From: CAVQMB01 sp963713445
GTDB lineage: Bacteria; Pseudomonadota; Gammaproteobacteria; Competibacterales; Competibacteraceae
Reading direction: 5' to 3'
Assembly (NCBI GenBank): GCA_963713445.1
Contig: CAVQMB010000047.1
Span: 124,001 to 188,000, forward strand
DNA length: 64,000 nt
The notes beneath the pieces were generated by a model. It did not search any database and had not been told where the DNA came from. It saw only the letters and a program-made list of their open reading frames with translations. The translations under genes and the position numbers were made by a program. Of the stretch, positions 43,993-52,221 are shown in pieces. Numbering within the stretch: position 1 is the first letter of the stretch; each line of letters opens with the position of its first letter.

Positions 43993-44784
43993 ATGACCGA
44001 AGCGAATATCACCACAGAGATCAACGAGTTCGGGGCGGCGGTGGTAACACTCAACCGTCCCCAGGTCCACAACGCATTCGACGATGCTTTGATCGCCGAG
44101 CTCACTGCCGAGTTGCTCCGGCTGGAGGACGATTTCGACGTCCGCTTTCTGGTGCTGGCAGCCGCTGGCAAGAGTTTTTCGGCCGGCGCTGATCTCAACT
44201 GGATGCGCCGGATGGCCGAATACAGCGAAGCGGAAAATCTGACCGATGCCCATTTGCTGGCGGAACTGCTACGCACCCTCAACGAATTCCGCAAGCCGAC
44301 CATCGCGCGGGTCCAGGGTCCGGCCTTCGGCGGCGGTGTCGGTCTGGTCGCCTGCTGCGATGTGGCCATCGCGTCTGAGCACGCCGCTTTCGCCCTAACC
44401 GAGGTCCGGCTGGGCTTGATCCCCGCCGTTATCAGCCCCTATGTGATACGTGCTATCGGCGAGCGCCAGGCGCGCCGCTACCTGCTCACCGGCGAACGCT
44501 TCGACGCCCGGGAAGCCCAGCGTATCGGTTTGATCCACAAGATCACCGCTGATGACGTGCTGGACGAATGGATCGGCAAGATCCTGAAACAGTTGCAGGG
44601 CAACGGCCCCAACGCCATGGCGGCCTGCAAAACACTGATCCGACAGGTGGCGCACGGTCCGATCGACGACGCCATGCTGGCCGACACTGCCCGCCGGATC
44701 GCGGAAATCCGGATCAGTGACGAGGGCCAGGAAGGGCTGGATGCGTTTCTCTGCAAACGCAAGCCCGACTGGTGCGGCGACTGA
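43993..44784 (+). CDS. liuC: Enoyl-CoA hydratase/isomerase family, probable methylglutaconyl-CoA hydratase
   Basis: 263 residues of the crotonase fold. Oxyanion-hole motifs: GKSFSAGADLNWMRRMAEYS near residues 59-78 and GPAFGGGVGLVACCDVAIAS near 112-131. The second catalytic Glu position falls in ALTEVRLGLIPAVISPYV. The ADLNWMRRM segment and the ending GLDAFLCKRKPDW are typical of LiuC, which hydrates 3-methylglutaconyl-CoA in leucine breakdown. HMG-CoA lyase follows, supporting the assignment. Confidence 0.87.
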   Translation: MTEANITTEINEFGAAVVTLNRPQVHNAFDDALIAELTAELLRLEDDFDVRFLVLAAAGKSFSAGADLNWMRRMAEYSEAENLTDAHLLAELLRTLNEFRKPTIARVQGPAFGGGVGLVACCDVAIASEHAAFALTEVRLGLIPAVISPYVIRAIGERQARRYLLTGERFDAREAQRIGLIHKITADDVLDEWIGKILKQLQGNGPNAMAACKTLIRQVAHGPIDDAMLADTARRIAEIRISDEGQEGLDAFLCKRKPDWCGD

Positions 44785-44812
44785 TCCCTGCTCCGTCCCG
44801 ATGGGAATCCCG

Positions 44813-45721
44813 ATGAGCCTACCGCGCCATGTCAAGATGGTCGAGGTCGGTCCGCGCGACGGCTTGCAGAACGAAGCCGAGCCGGTACCGACCGCCGTCA
44901 AGATAGGACTGATTGACCGGCTCAGCGCCGCCGGACTGCCGGTCATTGAAGCGACCAGTTTCGTGGCACCGAAATGGGTGCCTCAGATGGCTGATGCCGC
45001 CGCCGTCATGGCCGGCATCGAGCGCCGCCCCGGGGTCAGCTATCCGGTACTGACACCCAACCTCAAAGGCTTCGAAAATGCCCTGGCCGCACACGCCGGG
45101 GAAGTCGCCGTATTCGCGGCGGCCTCGGAGACCTTTTCCCAGCGCAACACAAACTGCTCTATAGCTGAGGGACTGGACCGCTTCGGCGCCGTGATCGAGG
45201 CCGCCCGCGAGCACGGGGTACGCGTGCGCGGCTATGTATCCTGCGTACTGGGCTGTCCCTACGAAGGTCCGGTCGACCCGGCCGTAGTCAGTCATGTCGC
45301 CGGCCGGCTTTTCGACATGGGCTGCTACGAGATCTCACTGGGCGACACCATTGGCATCGGTACGGCCGGCCAGATGCGCCAACTCATCGACGCCGTCGCC
45401 GCCCGGGTAGCGCACGCCAAGCTGGCCGTCCACTGTCACGACACCTACGGCCAGGCGCTTACCAACATTTATGCCGCACTGGAGGAAGGGGTGGCCGTGG
45501 TCGATAGCGCGGTAGCCGGCCTCGGCGGCTGCCCGTATGCCAAGGGCGCTACCGGTAATGTGGCCAGCGAGGACGTACTGTATCTCCTGAACGGCCTGGG
45601 CATCGAGACCGGCGTCGACATGAATCGGCTGCTGCAGGCCAGCCGCTTCATATGCGAGTTTCTGGGCCGTCAACCGGCCTCGCGTGCCGCCCGCGCATTA
45701 AACGCCAAGAGTGCGGCGTGA
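44813..45721 (+). CDS. liuE: Hydroxymethylglutaryl-CoA lyase
   Basis: Cleaves HMG-CoA to acetoacetate and acetyl-CoA, the last step of leucine degradation. From the ATG at 44813 (302 residues; a second ATG at 44801 is possible). Motifs: VEVGPRDGLQNE with the catalytic Arg/Asp, VSCVLGCPYEGPVDP, GDTIGIGTAGQM, HCHDTYGQALTN, and the signature SAVAGLGGCPYAKGATGNVASED with the active-site Cys. Its stop overlaps the GTG of the next small gene. Confidence 0.95.
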   Translation: MSLPRHVKMVEVGPRDGLQNEAEPVPTAVKIGLIDRLSAAGLPVIEATSFVAPKWVPQMADAAAVMAGIERRPGVSYPVLTPNLKGFENALAAHAGEVAVFAAASETFSQRNTNCSIAEGLDRFGAVIEAAREHGVRVRGYVSCVLGCPYEGPVDPAVVSHVAGRLFDMGCYEISLGDTIGIGTAGQMRQLIDAVAARVAHAKLAVHCHDTYGQALTNIYAALEEGVAVVDSAVAGLGGCPYAKGATGNVASEDVLYLLNGLGIETGVDMNRLLQASRFICEFLGRQPASRAARALNAKSAA

Positions 45722-45918
45722 ACGACAGGCAAGTACCGGAGCCGCCGTCACCCTGCGTGCAGGTCTGCACCCTTGACGCGCACGGCAACCACTGCCTGGG
45801 ATGCCTGCGGACCCTAGCTGAGATCGCTGCGTGGGGTAGCCTCAGCAGAATCCAACGCTGGGATCTACTGGACGATCTACGACGACGTGCCGAACATCAG
45901 TTTATAGATAACGACTAA
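45718..45918 (+). CDS. DUF1289 family cysteine-motif protein
   Basis: 66 residues starting at a GTG that overlaps the liuE stop (GTGA). The conserved pattern is SPCVQVCTLDAHGNHCLGCLRTLAEIAAWGSLS, a four-cysteine motif likely to bind a metal ion, characteristic of DUF1289 proteins. The function is not established. Translational coupling to liuE is indicated by the overlap. Confidence 0.85.
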   Translation: MNDRQVPEPPSPCVQVCTLDAHGNHCLGCLRTLAEIAAWGSLSRIQRWDLLDDLRRRAEHQFIDND

Positions 45919-46014
45919 GAGCGACTGCATCCAAACGCAACTCCGACGCGCATACGCCAATGCACGGGGTACACGCCCCTGGCATCACGCACAAGCAACC
46001 TGGAGTATGCAACG

Positions 46015-46638
46015 ATGACTGATTCCAATCATTCCGACCTGCCCGCCCGCCGGCTATTCCTGCAGCGTGCCGCCTTGCTCGGCACCGGCATGAGCGCGGG
46101 TCTGCTGGCCGGCTGTGCCGGGTCCAGTATGGCGGCGACATCAATGGGCAGCATGACCGGCAGCGACCAGATGGCCAACGACGTCACCCTGCTTAATGTC
46201 GCTCTGGGTCTGGAATATCAGGCCATAGCCGCTTATCAGGTGGGCGCTAAGAGCGGTTTGCTCAAGCCGGGTGTCAAAAAGGTGGCACTGGCGTTTCAGG
46301 ATCATCACAAGCAGCACGCCGACGCGTTGCGCGGACTGATCAAAAACAACGCCGGGACTCCGGTCGCGGAGAAGGCGCCTTTGACTGCCCCGATCGGTAA
46401 ACTGGCCAAGGCCTACCAGATACCGGTCGGCAAGATCCACAACCAAGGCGACGTGGTGCACTACGCGGCCAGCCTGGAAGAAGGTGCAGCCAAAGCCTAT
46501 CTGGGCACCATCGCCAAGTTCCATGATCGCAACATTGCCCATGCGGCGGCCTCGATCGAGGGCGACGAAACCATGCACTGGGCCGTATTGCGCAATGCGC
46601 TCGGCATAAACCCGGTGCCGGTAGCGTTCATCGCCTGA
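46015..46638 (+). CDS. Exported ferritin-like domain protein
   Basis: 207 residues. The N terminus has a twin-arginine motif (ARRLFLQRAALLG) and a lipobox-like LLAGC, so it may be a Tat-exported lipoprotein. The mature part is a four-helix ferritin-like bundle with metal-ligand-type residues: LEYQAIAAYQVG, FQDHHKQHADALRGL, SLEEGAAKAYLG and IEGDETMHWAVLRNALG. It is close to the DUF4439/ferritin-like group. GGAG is 9 nt upstream. Possible roles are iron or oxidant handling in the periplasm; the substrate is unknown. Confidence 0.8.
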   Translation: MTDSNHSDLPARRLFLQRAALLGTGMSAGLLAGCAGSSMAATSMGSMTGSDQMANDVTLLNVALGLEYQAIAAYQVGAKSGLLKPGVKKVALAFQDHHKQHADALRGLIKNNAGTPVAEKAPLTAPIGKLAKAYQIPVGKIHNQGDVVHYAASLEEGAAKAYLGTIAKFHDRNIAHAAASIEGDETMHWAVLRNALGINPVPVAFIA

Positions 46639-46868
46639 TCCCTCCTGCCGACCGGAACAAGGATGTCCCGGTCTAGATTCCCTGCCCGGCCCATGGCTGC
46701 GCCGCGACCTGCGCTGTTGCGGGCACCGTGCCTGATCCGCACGGCCGGACACCCGAGCGACGGCGGCTGATGTCACTGAGTGATGACTGACTGGGACAAC
46801 CCCGGCGCCATTCCAGGTAGGTTACAATCCTGGTTCCCGAATCCACCGCAAAGCGAGAACACCACCCA

Positions 46869-47306
46869 ATGCAATGGCGCCCCGCCCGACCCGACGAGTT
46901 CGCCATGCTGGTGACGATGAACCGGCAACTACAGGAAGATGAAAACTCGGAAGTCATGCCGACCCGCATCATCGAGGCCCGCATGCAGCGCTGGCTGGAC
47001 GCCGGCTACCACACCATGCTGCTTGAAGAGAACGGCCGTGTACTGGGCTATACGGTATTTCACGATACCGACCCCGAACTGCAAGGCCCGCCCGGCATTT
47101 ATCTGCGGCATTTCTTCATCGCCCGCGATGCCCGCCGGCGGGGCATCGGCCGACAAGCCTTCGAGTTGCTGCGGCGTGACGAGTGGCCCGCCGACGGCCG
47201 TATCCTGCTCGACGCCATGTGCAGCAATCCAAACGCTCAGCGGTTCTGGCGTGAGCTGGGTTTTGAGGAATACAGTATCAACTACGAGTATCGCGGCCGG
47301 CACTGA
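46869..47306 (+). CDS. GNAT-family N-acetyltransferase
   Basis: 145 residues. The acetyl-CoA-binding motif A is IARDARRRGIGRQAFELLRRD near residues 84-105, preceded by strands GYTVFHD and PGIYLRHFF. It ends with the motif B region SNPNAQRFWRELGFEEYSINYE. The acceptor substrate cannot be inferred. It stands alone between the ferritin-like gene and the convergent glycosylase gene. A TACAAT about 45 bp upstream may be its -10 box. Confidence 0.85.
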   Translation: MQWRPARPDEFAMLVTMNRQLQEDENSEVMPTRIIEARMQRWLDAGYHTMLLEENGRVLGYTVFHDTDPELQGPPGIYLRHFFIARDARRRGIGRQAFELLRRDEWPADGRILLDAMCSNPNAQRFWRELGFEEYSINYEYRGRH

Positions 47307-47331
47307 CTCCAAACGGTCACTGCAACCGCCA

Positions 47332-47967
47332 TCAGCCCCAAAGCTCCACCGCCCGCCACATATACCAGCTGGCCACCGAACGCCAGGGTCGCCAGCTCCC
47401 GGCGTAGGCACGCAACTTGGCCGGGCGCGGCAGCTCAGTGTGGCCATACGTCAGCATGAACCCCTTGCGGACGCCGAGATCGTCTACCGGCAGCACATCC
47501 GGCCGCTGCAACCGGAACATCAGCAGCATCTCCACCGTCCAGCGACCGATACCACGGACCTGTACCAAACGCTCGATGACCGCTTCGTCATCGAGCCCCG
47601 CCAGCTCATCCAGGGCCGGCACGATACCGGCAACGGTCTTGGCCGCCAGATCACGTGCAGCGGCGATCTTGTTGCGCGAAAGGCCAGCACCACGCAGCGC
47701 CGCATCGTCCAGGCCAAGCAAGGCTTCGGGGCCCGCTCCGGCGGCGCTGAACAGTGCCTGCAGGCGGTTGTGGATAGCGCCGGCGGCCTTGCCAGAGAGT
47801 TGCTGGTAGACGATGGACCGCAGCAATGACTGAAACAGGTCAGGCTCGGTCGGGTCACGCTGATCACGGGCTGTCATGCGACACGGGCCGACCTGCTCGA
47901 TCAGCACGGCCAGTGTGGTATCGGCTGCCTGTAATGCGGCGCAGGCCGCAACCGGATCATAACTCAC
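47332..47967 (-). CDS. DNA-3-methyladenine glycosylase (AlkA/Mag type)
   Basis: Base-excision repair enzyme for alkylated purines. 211 residues with the helix-hairpin-helix VQVRGIGRWTVEMLLMFRL and the catalytic Asp in RPDVLPVDDLGVRKG. SIVYQQLSGKAAGAIHNRL is the conserved QQ-S segment of the superfamily. Unlike E. coli AlkA it lacks the N-terminal domain, so it is the short Mag-like form. Its ATG overlaps the threonine aldolase stop (ATGA). Confidence 0.9.
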   Translation of the reverse strand: MSYDPVAACAALQAADTTLAVLIEQVGPCRMTARDQRDPTEPDLFQSLLRSIVYQQLSGKAAGAIHNRLQALFSAAGAGPEALLGLDDAALRGAGLSRNKIAAARDLAAKTVAGIVPALDELAGLDDEAVIERLVQVRGIGRWTVEMLLMFRLQRPDVLPVDDLGVRKGFMLTYGHTELPRPAKLRAYAGSWRPWRSVASWYMWRAVELWG

Positions 47968-48977
47968 CGCCGGGCCAGGAACTCGGCAATCGCCGCCAGC
48001 ACGAGGTCGATGTCGGCGCGCGAGACATCCAGATGGGTCACCAGGCGAACTGTCGGTGCCGGGGTAATGACAATGCCTCTGGCGCGCAGGAATACCGCCA
48101 GCCGGTGCGCACGCTCGCCACCCAGTGGCACAAACACCATATTGGTAAAGGGTCCTTGCGGTGCAAGATCGAGCCTCTGCAGACCGCGCGTCAACCGATC
48201 GGCGTTGGCATGATCCTCGGCCAGCCGCGCAACGTGGTGGGTCAGCGCGTAGCGCCCGGCGGCCGCCAGAATTCCAGCCTGGCGCATGCCGCCTCCCACC
48301 ACCTTACGCCAGCGACGGGCACGATCGATCAGCTCGCGACTGCCACACAACACCGAGCCGACCGGCGCGCCGAGCCCCTTGGACAAGCAGACCGACACGG
48401 AATCGAACTGTTGCGTGATCTCGCCCACCTCGACTCCCAGCGCCACCGCTGCGTTGAAGACCCGGGCACCGTCGAGGTGCAGTGCCAGGCCACGCCGGTC
48501 GACAAACCGCCGGGTCGCCACCAGGTAGTCCAGCGGCAGCACCCGGCCGGCCATGGAGTTCTCAAGGCACAATAGACGGGTGCGGGCAAAGTGCGGATCG
48601 ACCGGCTTGATGGCCGCTGCGATCCGGTCGAGGTCCAGGCTGCCGTCAGATTCGAACTCGATCGGTTGCGGCTGCACACTGCCCAGTACGGCAGCGCCAC
48701 CTCCTTCATACTTATAGGTGTGGGCTTGCTGGCCGACGATGTACTCGTCGCCACGCTGGCAATGGCTCATGATGCCCACCAGGTTGCTCTGCGTACCGCT
48801 GGGCAGGAACAGCGCGGCCTCGAACCCGAGCCGTTCCGCGGTCTCCAACTGCAATCCGTTGACACTCGGATCCTCACCGTAGACGTCGTCGCCCACCTCG
48901 GCAGCGGCCATGGCCTCGCGCATCGCCGGCGTAGGGCGGGTTACGGTGTCACTGCGCAGATCGATCAATCGGGTCAT
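47964..48977 (-). CDS. ltaE: Low-specificity L-threonine aldolase
   Basis: PLP enzyme cleaving L-threonine and allo-threonine to glycine and acetaldehyde. 337 residues. Motifs: DLRSDTVTRPTPAMREAM at the N terminus, GDDVYGEDPSV, FLPSGTQSNLVGIMSHCQRGDE, HLDGARVFNAA, and the cofactor lysine in SVCLSKGLGAPVGSVLCG near residue 200. GAGGA lies upstream of the ATG. It is co-transcribed with the downstream glycosylase gene. Confidence 0.95.
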   Translation of the reverse strand: MTRLIDLRSDTVTRPTPAMREAMAAAEVGDDVYGEDPSVNGLQLETAERLGFEAALFLPSGTQSNLVGIMSHCQRGDEYIVGQQAHTYKYEGGGAAVLGSVQPQPIEFESDGSLDLDRIAAAIKPVDPHFARTRLLCLENSMAGRVLPLDYLVATRRFVDRRGLALHLDGARVFNAAVALGVEVGEITQQFDSVSVCLSKGLGAPVGSVLCGSRELIDRARRWRKVVGGGMRQAGILAAAGRYALTHHVARLAEDHANADRLTRGLQRLDLAPQGPFTNMVFVPLGGERAHRLAVFLRARGIVITPAPTVRLVTHLDVSRADIDLVLAAIAEFLARR

Positions 48978-48987
48978 GCTTCTGTCC

Positions 48988-50361
48988 TCAGGTCGGATGG
49001 CGAACTTTACCGATGCCGTACTTCTGCATCCGGTAGCGCAGCGTCATGCGGGTGATGCCGAGTTGTCGGGACGCAGCCGACACATTACCGCCGGATGTCG
49101 CCAACGCCCGCTCGATCAGGTCGATTTCGGCCTGCTCGAGGCTGAGCGCGGGTTCAGACTCAGCGGAGCCGGACGGAGTTGGCTCAAGCTGCAGGGCAGC
49201 GGCGCTGATCGCGCTGCCATCGCCGCCCAGCAGCAGTGCCCGCTCAATCACGTTCTTCAATTCACGTACGTTGCCAGGCCAGCCATAGCACTGCAACAAA
49301 GCCCGGGCAGAGTCATCCAGGTCAGCTGCGGGCAACCGGTAGTGCTGGGCCGTCACCGCGGCAAAATGTTGCGCCAGCAGGATGACGTCGGCATCCCGCT
49401 CGCGCAGGGGCGGCACACTCAGGCTCAGCACCTTGAGCCGATACAGTAGATCGGTACGGAACGCACCGGCTTCAGCCATTGCCGCCAGATCGCGATTGCT
49501 GGCCGCAATGAACCAGGCAGCAACCGCTTGCTCGCGGCTGCTGCCGACCCGGCGCAACCGGCGCCGCTCCAGCACCGCCAGAAGCTTCGCCTGCAAGGCC
49601 GGAGGCAGTTCGCCGACTTCATCCAGAAACACTGTGCCGTCGCCCGCCGCCTCGATCAGACCGGCGCGTTCGCCGTGGGCACCGGTAAAAGCCCCGCGGG
49701 CGTGGCCAAACAATTCCGCCTCGATCAGTTCACCCGGTAGTGCGGCACAGTCGACATGCACGAACGGCCGTGCTGTGCGAACGCTGTGGGCATGCAGCCA
49801 ACGCGCCACCTGATCCTTGCCGACGCCGGTCTCACCCTGCAGCAGCACCGTCGGCGGCGGGCCGCCGGTACCAGCCAGGCCGACGATCCGCTCGAGCTGG
49901 CTCCGCAGCTGGTGCATAAGCGCGCTGTCACCAACGATTTCGGGCGGCTCTGTCGTCGCCGCGCCCTGCTCGTGCTGCGCTGGGCGGGCGCCGCGTTGCC
50001 ATACCTGTTCCAGCACCTGCTGCAGACGATCGAGATCAACCGGCTTGGTAAGGTAATCGATGGCACCGTATTTCATTGCGGCTACCGCATCCTCGACCTC
50101 GCCATAAGCGGTCATGACCACCGTCGGGGGAACGTCACCGGCCCGGCTGAGCTGGCGCAACAAGTCCAGCCCGGAACCGTCCGGCAACCGCATGTCCAGC
50201 AGCAATAGCTGCACACGGGTGTGGCGCAACACCTGTTCGGCCTCGGCCTTGGTAGCTGCGAGAGTGCACTCGAAACCGCCACGACCGAGTTTCTTGGCCA
50301 CGGCTTTGGCAAACAGGCGCTCATCATCGACAATCAGTACGGACGTGGTCTCAGTGGTCAT
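48988..50361 (-). CDS. NtrC-family response regulator (sigma-54 activator)
   Basis: 457 residues from the ATG overlapping the kinase stop. Receiver domain: VLIVDDERLFAKAV, with phospho-Asp in LLLDMRLPDGSG and the switch residues MTAYG and TKPVD. AAA+ domain: Walker A GETGVGKD, the sigma-54 contact loop GAFTGA, Walker B GTVFLDEVGELP, and sensor NVRELKNVIERALLL. The C-terminal Fis-type helix-turn-helix is ATSGGNVSAASRQLGITRMTLRYRM. All residues needed for sigma-54 activation are present. A sigma-54-like promoter lies upstream of the divergent pqqA, making it the likely target. Confidence 0.92.
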   Translation of the reverse strand: MTTETTSVLIVDDERLFAKAVAKKLGRGGFECTLAATKAEAEQVLRHTRVQLLLLDMRLPDGSGLDLLRQLSRAGDVPPTVVMTAYGEVEDAVAAMKYGAIDYLTKPVDLDRLQQVLEQVWQRGARPAQHEQGAATTEPPEIVGDSALMHQLRSQLERIVGLAGTGGPPPTVLLQGETGVGKDQVARWLHAHSVRTARPFVHVDCAALPGELIEAELFGHARGAFTGAHGERAGLIEAAGDGTVFLDEVGELPPALQAKLLAVLERRRLRRVGSSREQAVAAWFIAASNRDLAAMAEAGAFRTDLLYRLKVLSLSVPPLRERDADVILLAQHFAAVTAQHYRLPAADLDDSARALLQCYGWPGNVRELKNVIERALLLGGDGSAISAAALQLEPTPSGSAESEPALSLEQAEIDLIERALATSGGNVSAASRQLGITRMTLRYRMQKYGIGKVRHPT

Positions 50362-51833
50362 GAATCGGCAGCATCCTCCCGACGAGCCAGGGGTAACCAC
50401 AAACGGACCCGGGTACCGCCACCCGCACGCGGATCGAACACCAGCCCGCCTTCGTGGGCCTGGCAGACCTTGAACGCGAACGGGATACCCAGTCCGGTCC
50501 CAAAGCGCTTGGTGGTGGGCCCCGGCCGGAGCCCGTCCGGCTGCGGCTCAAACGGCAGACCGGCACCCCGGTCCTCTATCCACAACTCAGCCGCATCGAC
50601 CTGCCGGTGCAGGCCAAGCACCAGTTCGGCGCCGGCCGGCGAGGCCTCCACCGCGTTGTTCAGCAGACCATAGACCGCTTGCTCGAGCAACTCAGGATCC
50701 CCCTGCACATGCATATCAACCGCCCAGCCGGAACGCCGCAACCGCAGCCTGCGGGCCGCCAGCTTGCTGGCCAGGGGCTGCAGCGCCCCATCGACCACCC
50801 GGGCCAGCGCTACCCGCTGGCGCCGCAGCCGCAACGGATGCAGATACGTCAGCAGAGCGCTGACCCAGCGCTCCAGCCGATCCACCGTGGCCACGATCTC
50901 CGTTCGCGTTTCAGCCAGTTCCGCGGGATCGTCAGCACTGTCGATGAGTTGTGCCGCAGCCCGGATACTGGCCAGCGGATTGCGGATATTGTGGGCCACC
51001 ACCGGAACCAGTGCACCCTGTGCGGCCTGGCGTTCGCTCGCGGCCAATGCGCTGCGGCTGGCCGCCAGGTCACGGCTGAGCTGGTTGAATGCTGCGGCCA
51101 GGCCCGCAACCTCGGTCACTCCCTGCTCGGCGATCCGTGTCGTTCGCGCCTCACTGCCCAATGCCGGTACGATGCTGATCAACTGGCGCAGTGGTTGCAA
51201 AACGCCGCGCTGGAGACTGTAGCGGGACAGCAGCACCAGTGACAAAGCCAGTAGGATCGGCAATCCGATGAGCCAGGGGGCCAGCGTGGTCCAGTAGCTT
51301 AGCTGCCGTTCCAGGACCTCGCGGCGCCGTGCCAGTACCTGACTGAAAATCCACTGTGCACTTTCGAATTCCGCCAGCATCCAGTGTTCATAAGCCGGGT
51401 CGAGAATATGCGACTGGCTGGCGCGCGTGCGGCTCCCCGGATGTTGTACCAAACTCGCCATATCGTTCTGCACGGTGTCGAAGGTCCGGCGCATGTAGCC
51501 GGCCGCCACCTGCTCGCGGTAACCCTTGAGATGGGCCTCCAGATCGGTGAAACGGTGCTGGATATGGCGCACGAGATCATGATATTGGCTCAAATCGGCT
51601 GTCTCGCCCAACAACACCGCACGGTTCACCAGCTTGAGCTGACTGTAGAGATCGCCGCGAATCTGCTGGGCGTCGAACAGCAGCGCGTTTAGCCGCACCG
51701 ATTCGCGCGACGACTGGGCCCAGAAATAGGCCCACAGACTGCCGATTGCGCCGGTCACGATGACCAGCAGCAGCAGCGCCGTCTCATAACTCAGCAACAG
51801 TCCATTGAGTGATTTTGGCCAGAAGCGTCTCAT
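50358..51833 (-). CDS. Membrane sensor histidine kinase (NtrB-like core)
   Basis: 491 residues from the ATG at 51833. The first membrane helix is LLLLVIVTGAIGSLWAYFWA (about residues 20-39). A periplasmic helical domain of about 140 residues follows, then a second helix (WLIGLPILLALSLVLLSRY) and a HAMP linker. The H-box is VVAHNIRNPLASIRAAAQLI, the N box LLNNAVEASP, with G boxes EDRGAGLPF and FGTGLGIPFAF. There is no PAS domain, so sensing is probably by the periplasmic domain, of no recognised type. It is co-transcribed with the regulator and divergent from pqqA. Confidence 0.88.
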   Translation of the reverse strand: MRRFWPKSLNGLLLSYETALLLLVIVTGAIGSLWAYFWAQSSRESVRLNALLFDAQQIRGDLYSQLKLVNRAVLLGETADLSQYHDLVRHIQHRFTDLEAHLKGYREQVAAGYMRRTFDTVQNDMASLVQHPGSRTRASQSHILDPAYEHWMLAEFESAQWIFSQVLARRREVLERQLSYWTTLAPWLIGLPILLALSLVLLSRYSLQRGVLQPLRQLISIVPALGSEARTTRIAEQGVTEVAGLAAAFNQLSRDLAASRSALAASERQAAQGALVPVVAHNIRNPLASIRAAAQLIDSADDPAELAETRTEIVATVDRLERWVSALLTYLHPLRLRRQRVALARVVDGALQPLASKLAARRLRLRRSGWAVDMHVQGDPELLEQAVYGLLNNAVEASPAGAELVLGLHRQVDAAELWIEDRGAGLPFEPQPDGLRPGPTTKRFGTGLGIPFAFKVCQAHEGGLVFDPRAGGGTRVRLWLPLARREDAADS

Positions 51834-51935
51834 GACCCAATGACACCAACCCACTGACTGGTTGTCAACAACCATATCGGCTGCAGCATTTCAACCACCT
51901 ATCACCGATCGCAAAGGCGGAAGGACATCTTATTA

Positions 51936-51953
51936 ATCATATAAGTTCATGAT
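51936..51953. repeat. AT-rich inverted repeat upstream of pqqA
   Basis: ATCAT-N8-ATGAT lies in an AT-rich island (about 51925-51990) within otherwise GC-rich DNA, 30 bp upstream of the sigma-54-like promoter. It could be an activator or IHF-type site. This is weak evidence. Confidence 0.3.
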
Positions 51954-51983
51954 ATATATATAAAAGGTCTATTTCGACATAAA

Positions 51984-51998
51984 TGGCATAAAGCATGC
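51984..51998 (+). promoter_or_regulatory. Sigma-54-like -24/-12 promoter of pqqA-pqqE
   Basis: TGGCAT-N5-ATGC: the invariant GG (51985-51986) and GC (51997-51998) are exactly 10 nt apart, as required for sigma-54. The -24 box matches TGGCAY fully and the -12 box matches TTGC at three of four positions. It lies about 79 bp upstream of the pqqA ATG and next to a gene for a sigma-54 activator. Confidence 0.6.
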
Positions 51999-52076
51999 TT
52001 CACATATTGACGCTGCGTAACCCGATTGTTAGCGCACGCGTTAAATCCATCCACTGATAACGTGAGGAGTCATCCT

Positions 52077-52154
52077 ATGAAAACCTGGACCAAGCCCGAG
52101 TACAAGGATCTGCGCTTCGGTTTCGAAGTCACCATGTACATCAACAACAAGTAA
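52077..52154 (+). CDS. pqqA: Coenzyme PQQ precursor peptide PqqA
   Basis: A 25-residue peptide, MKTWTKPEYKDLRFGFEVTM then YINNK. It carries the conserved Glu17 and Tyr21 (E-V-T-M-Y) that are cross-linked and excised to build pyrroloquinoline quinone. GAGGAG lies 7 nt before the ATG. Residues after the Tyr (INNK) match the family ending (IS/IN-N-R/K). pqqE follows after a hairpin; pqqB, pqqC and pqqD do not. Confidence 0.93.
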   Translation: MKTWTKPEYKDLRFGFEVTMYINNK

Positions 52155-52169
52155 TTCCATCCTGTACTG

Positions 52170-52199
52170 ACGGCGCTGCCGGGAGACCGGTAGCGCCGT
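52170..52199 (+). terminator. Intercistronic hairpin between pqqA and pqqE
   Basis: A 13-bp stem with one G-U pair (52170-52182 and 52187-52199) is closed by a GAGA tetraloop. It starts 15 bp after the pqqA stop and ends 22 bp before the pqqE start. A stem at this place is known in other pqq operons, where it gives excess pqqA message. Confidence 0.6.
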
Positions 52200-52221
52200 T
52201 GCTGTCATTAGGCCAGCGTTC

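Noticed and set aside
52155..52221. Possible pqqD fragment between pqqA and pqqE
   Set aside because: The 67-bp gap is filled by a hairpin and cannot encode PqqD; pqqE has no fused PqqD domain either.
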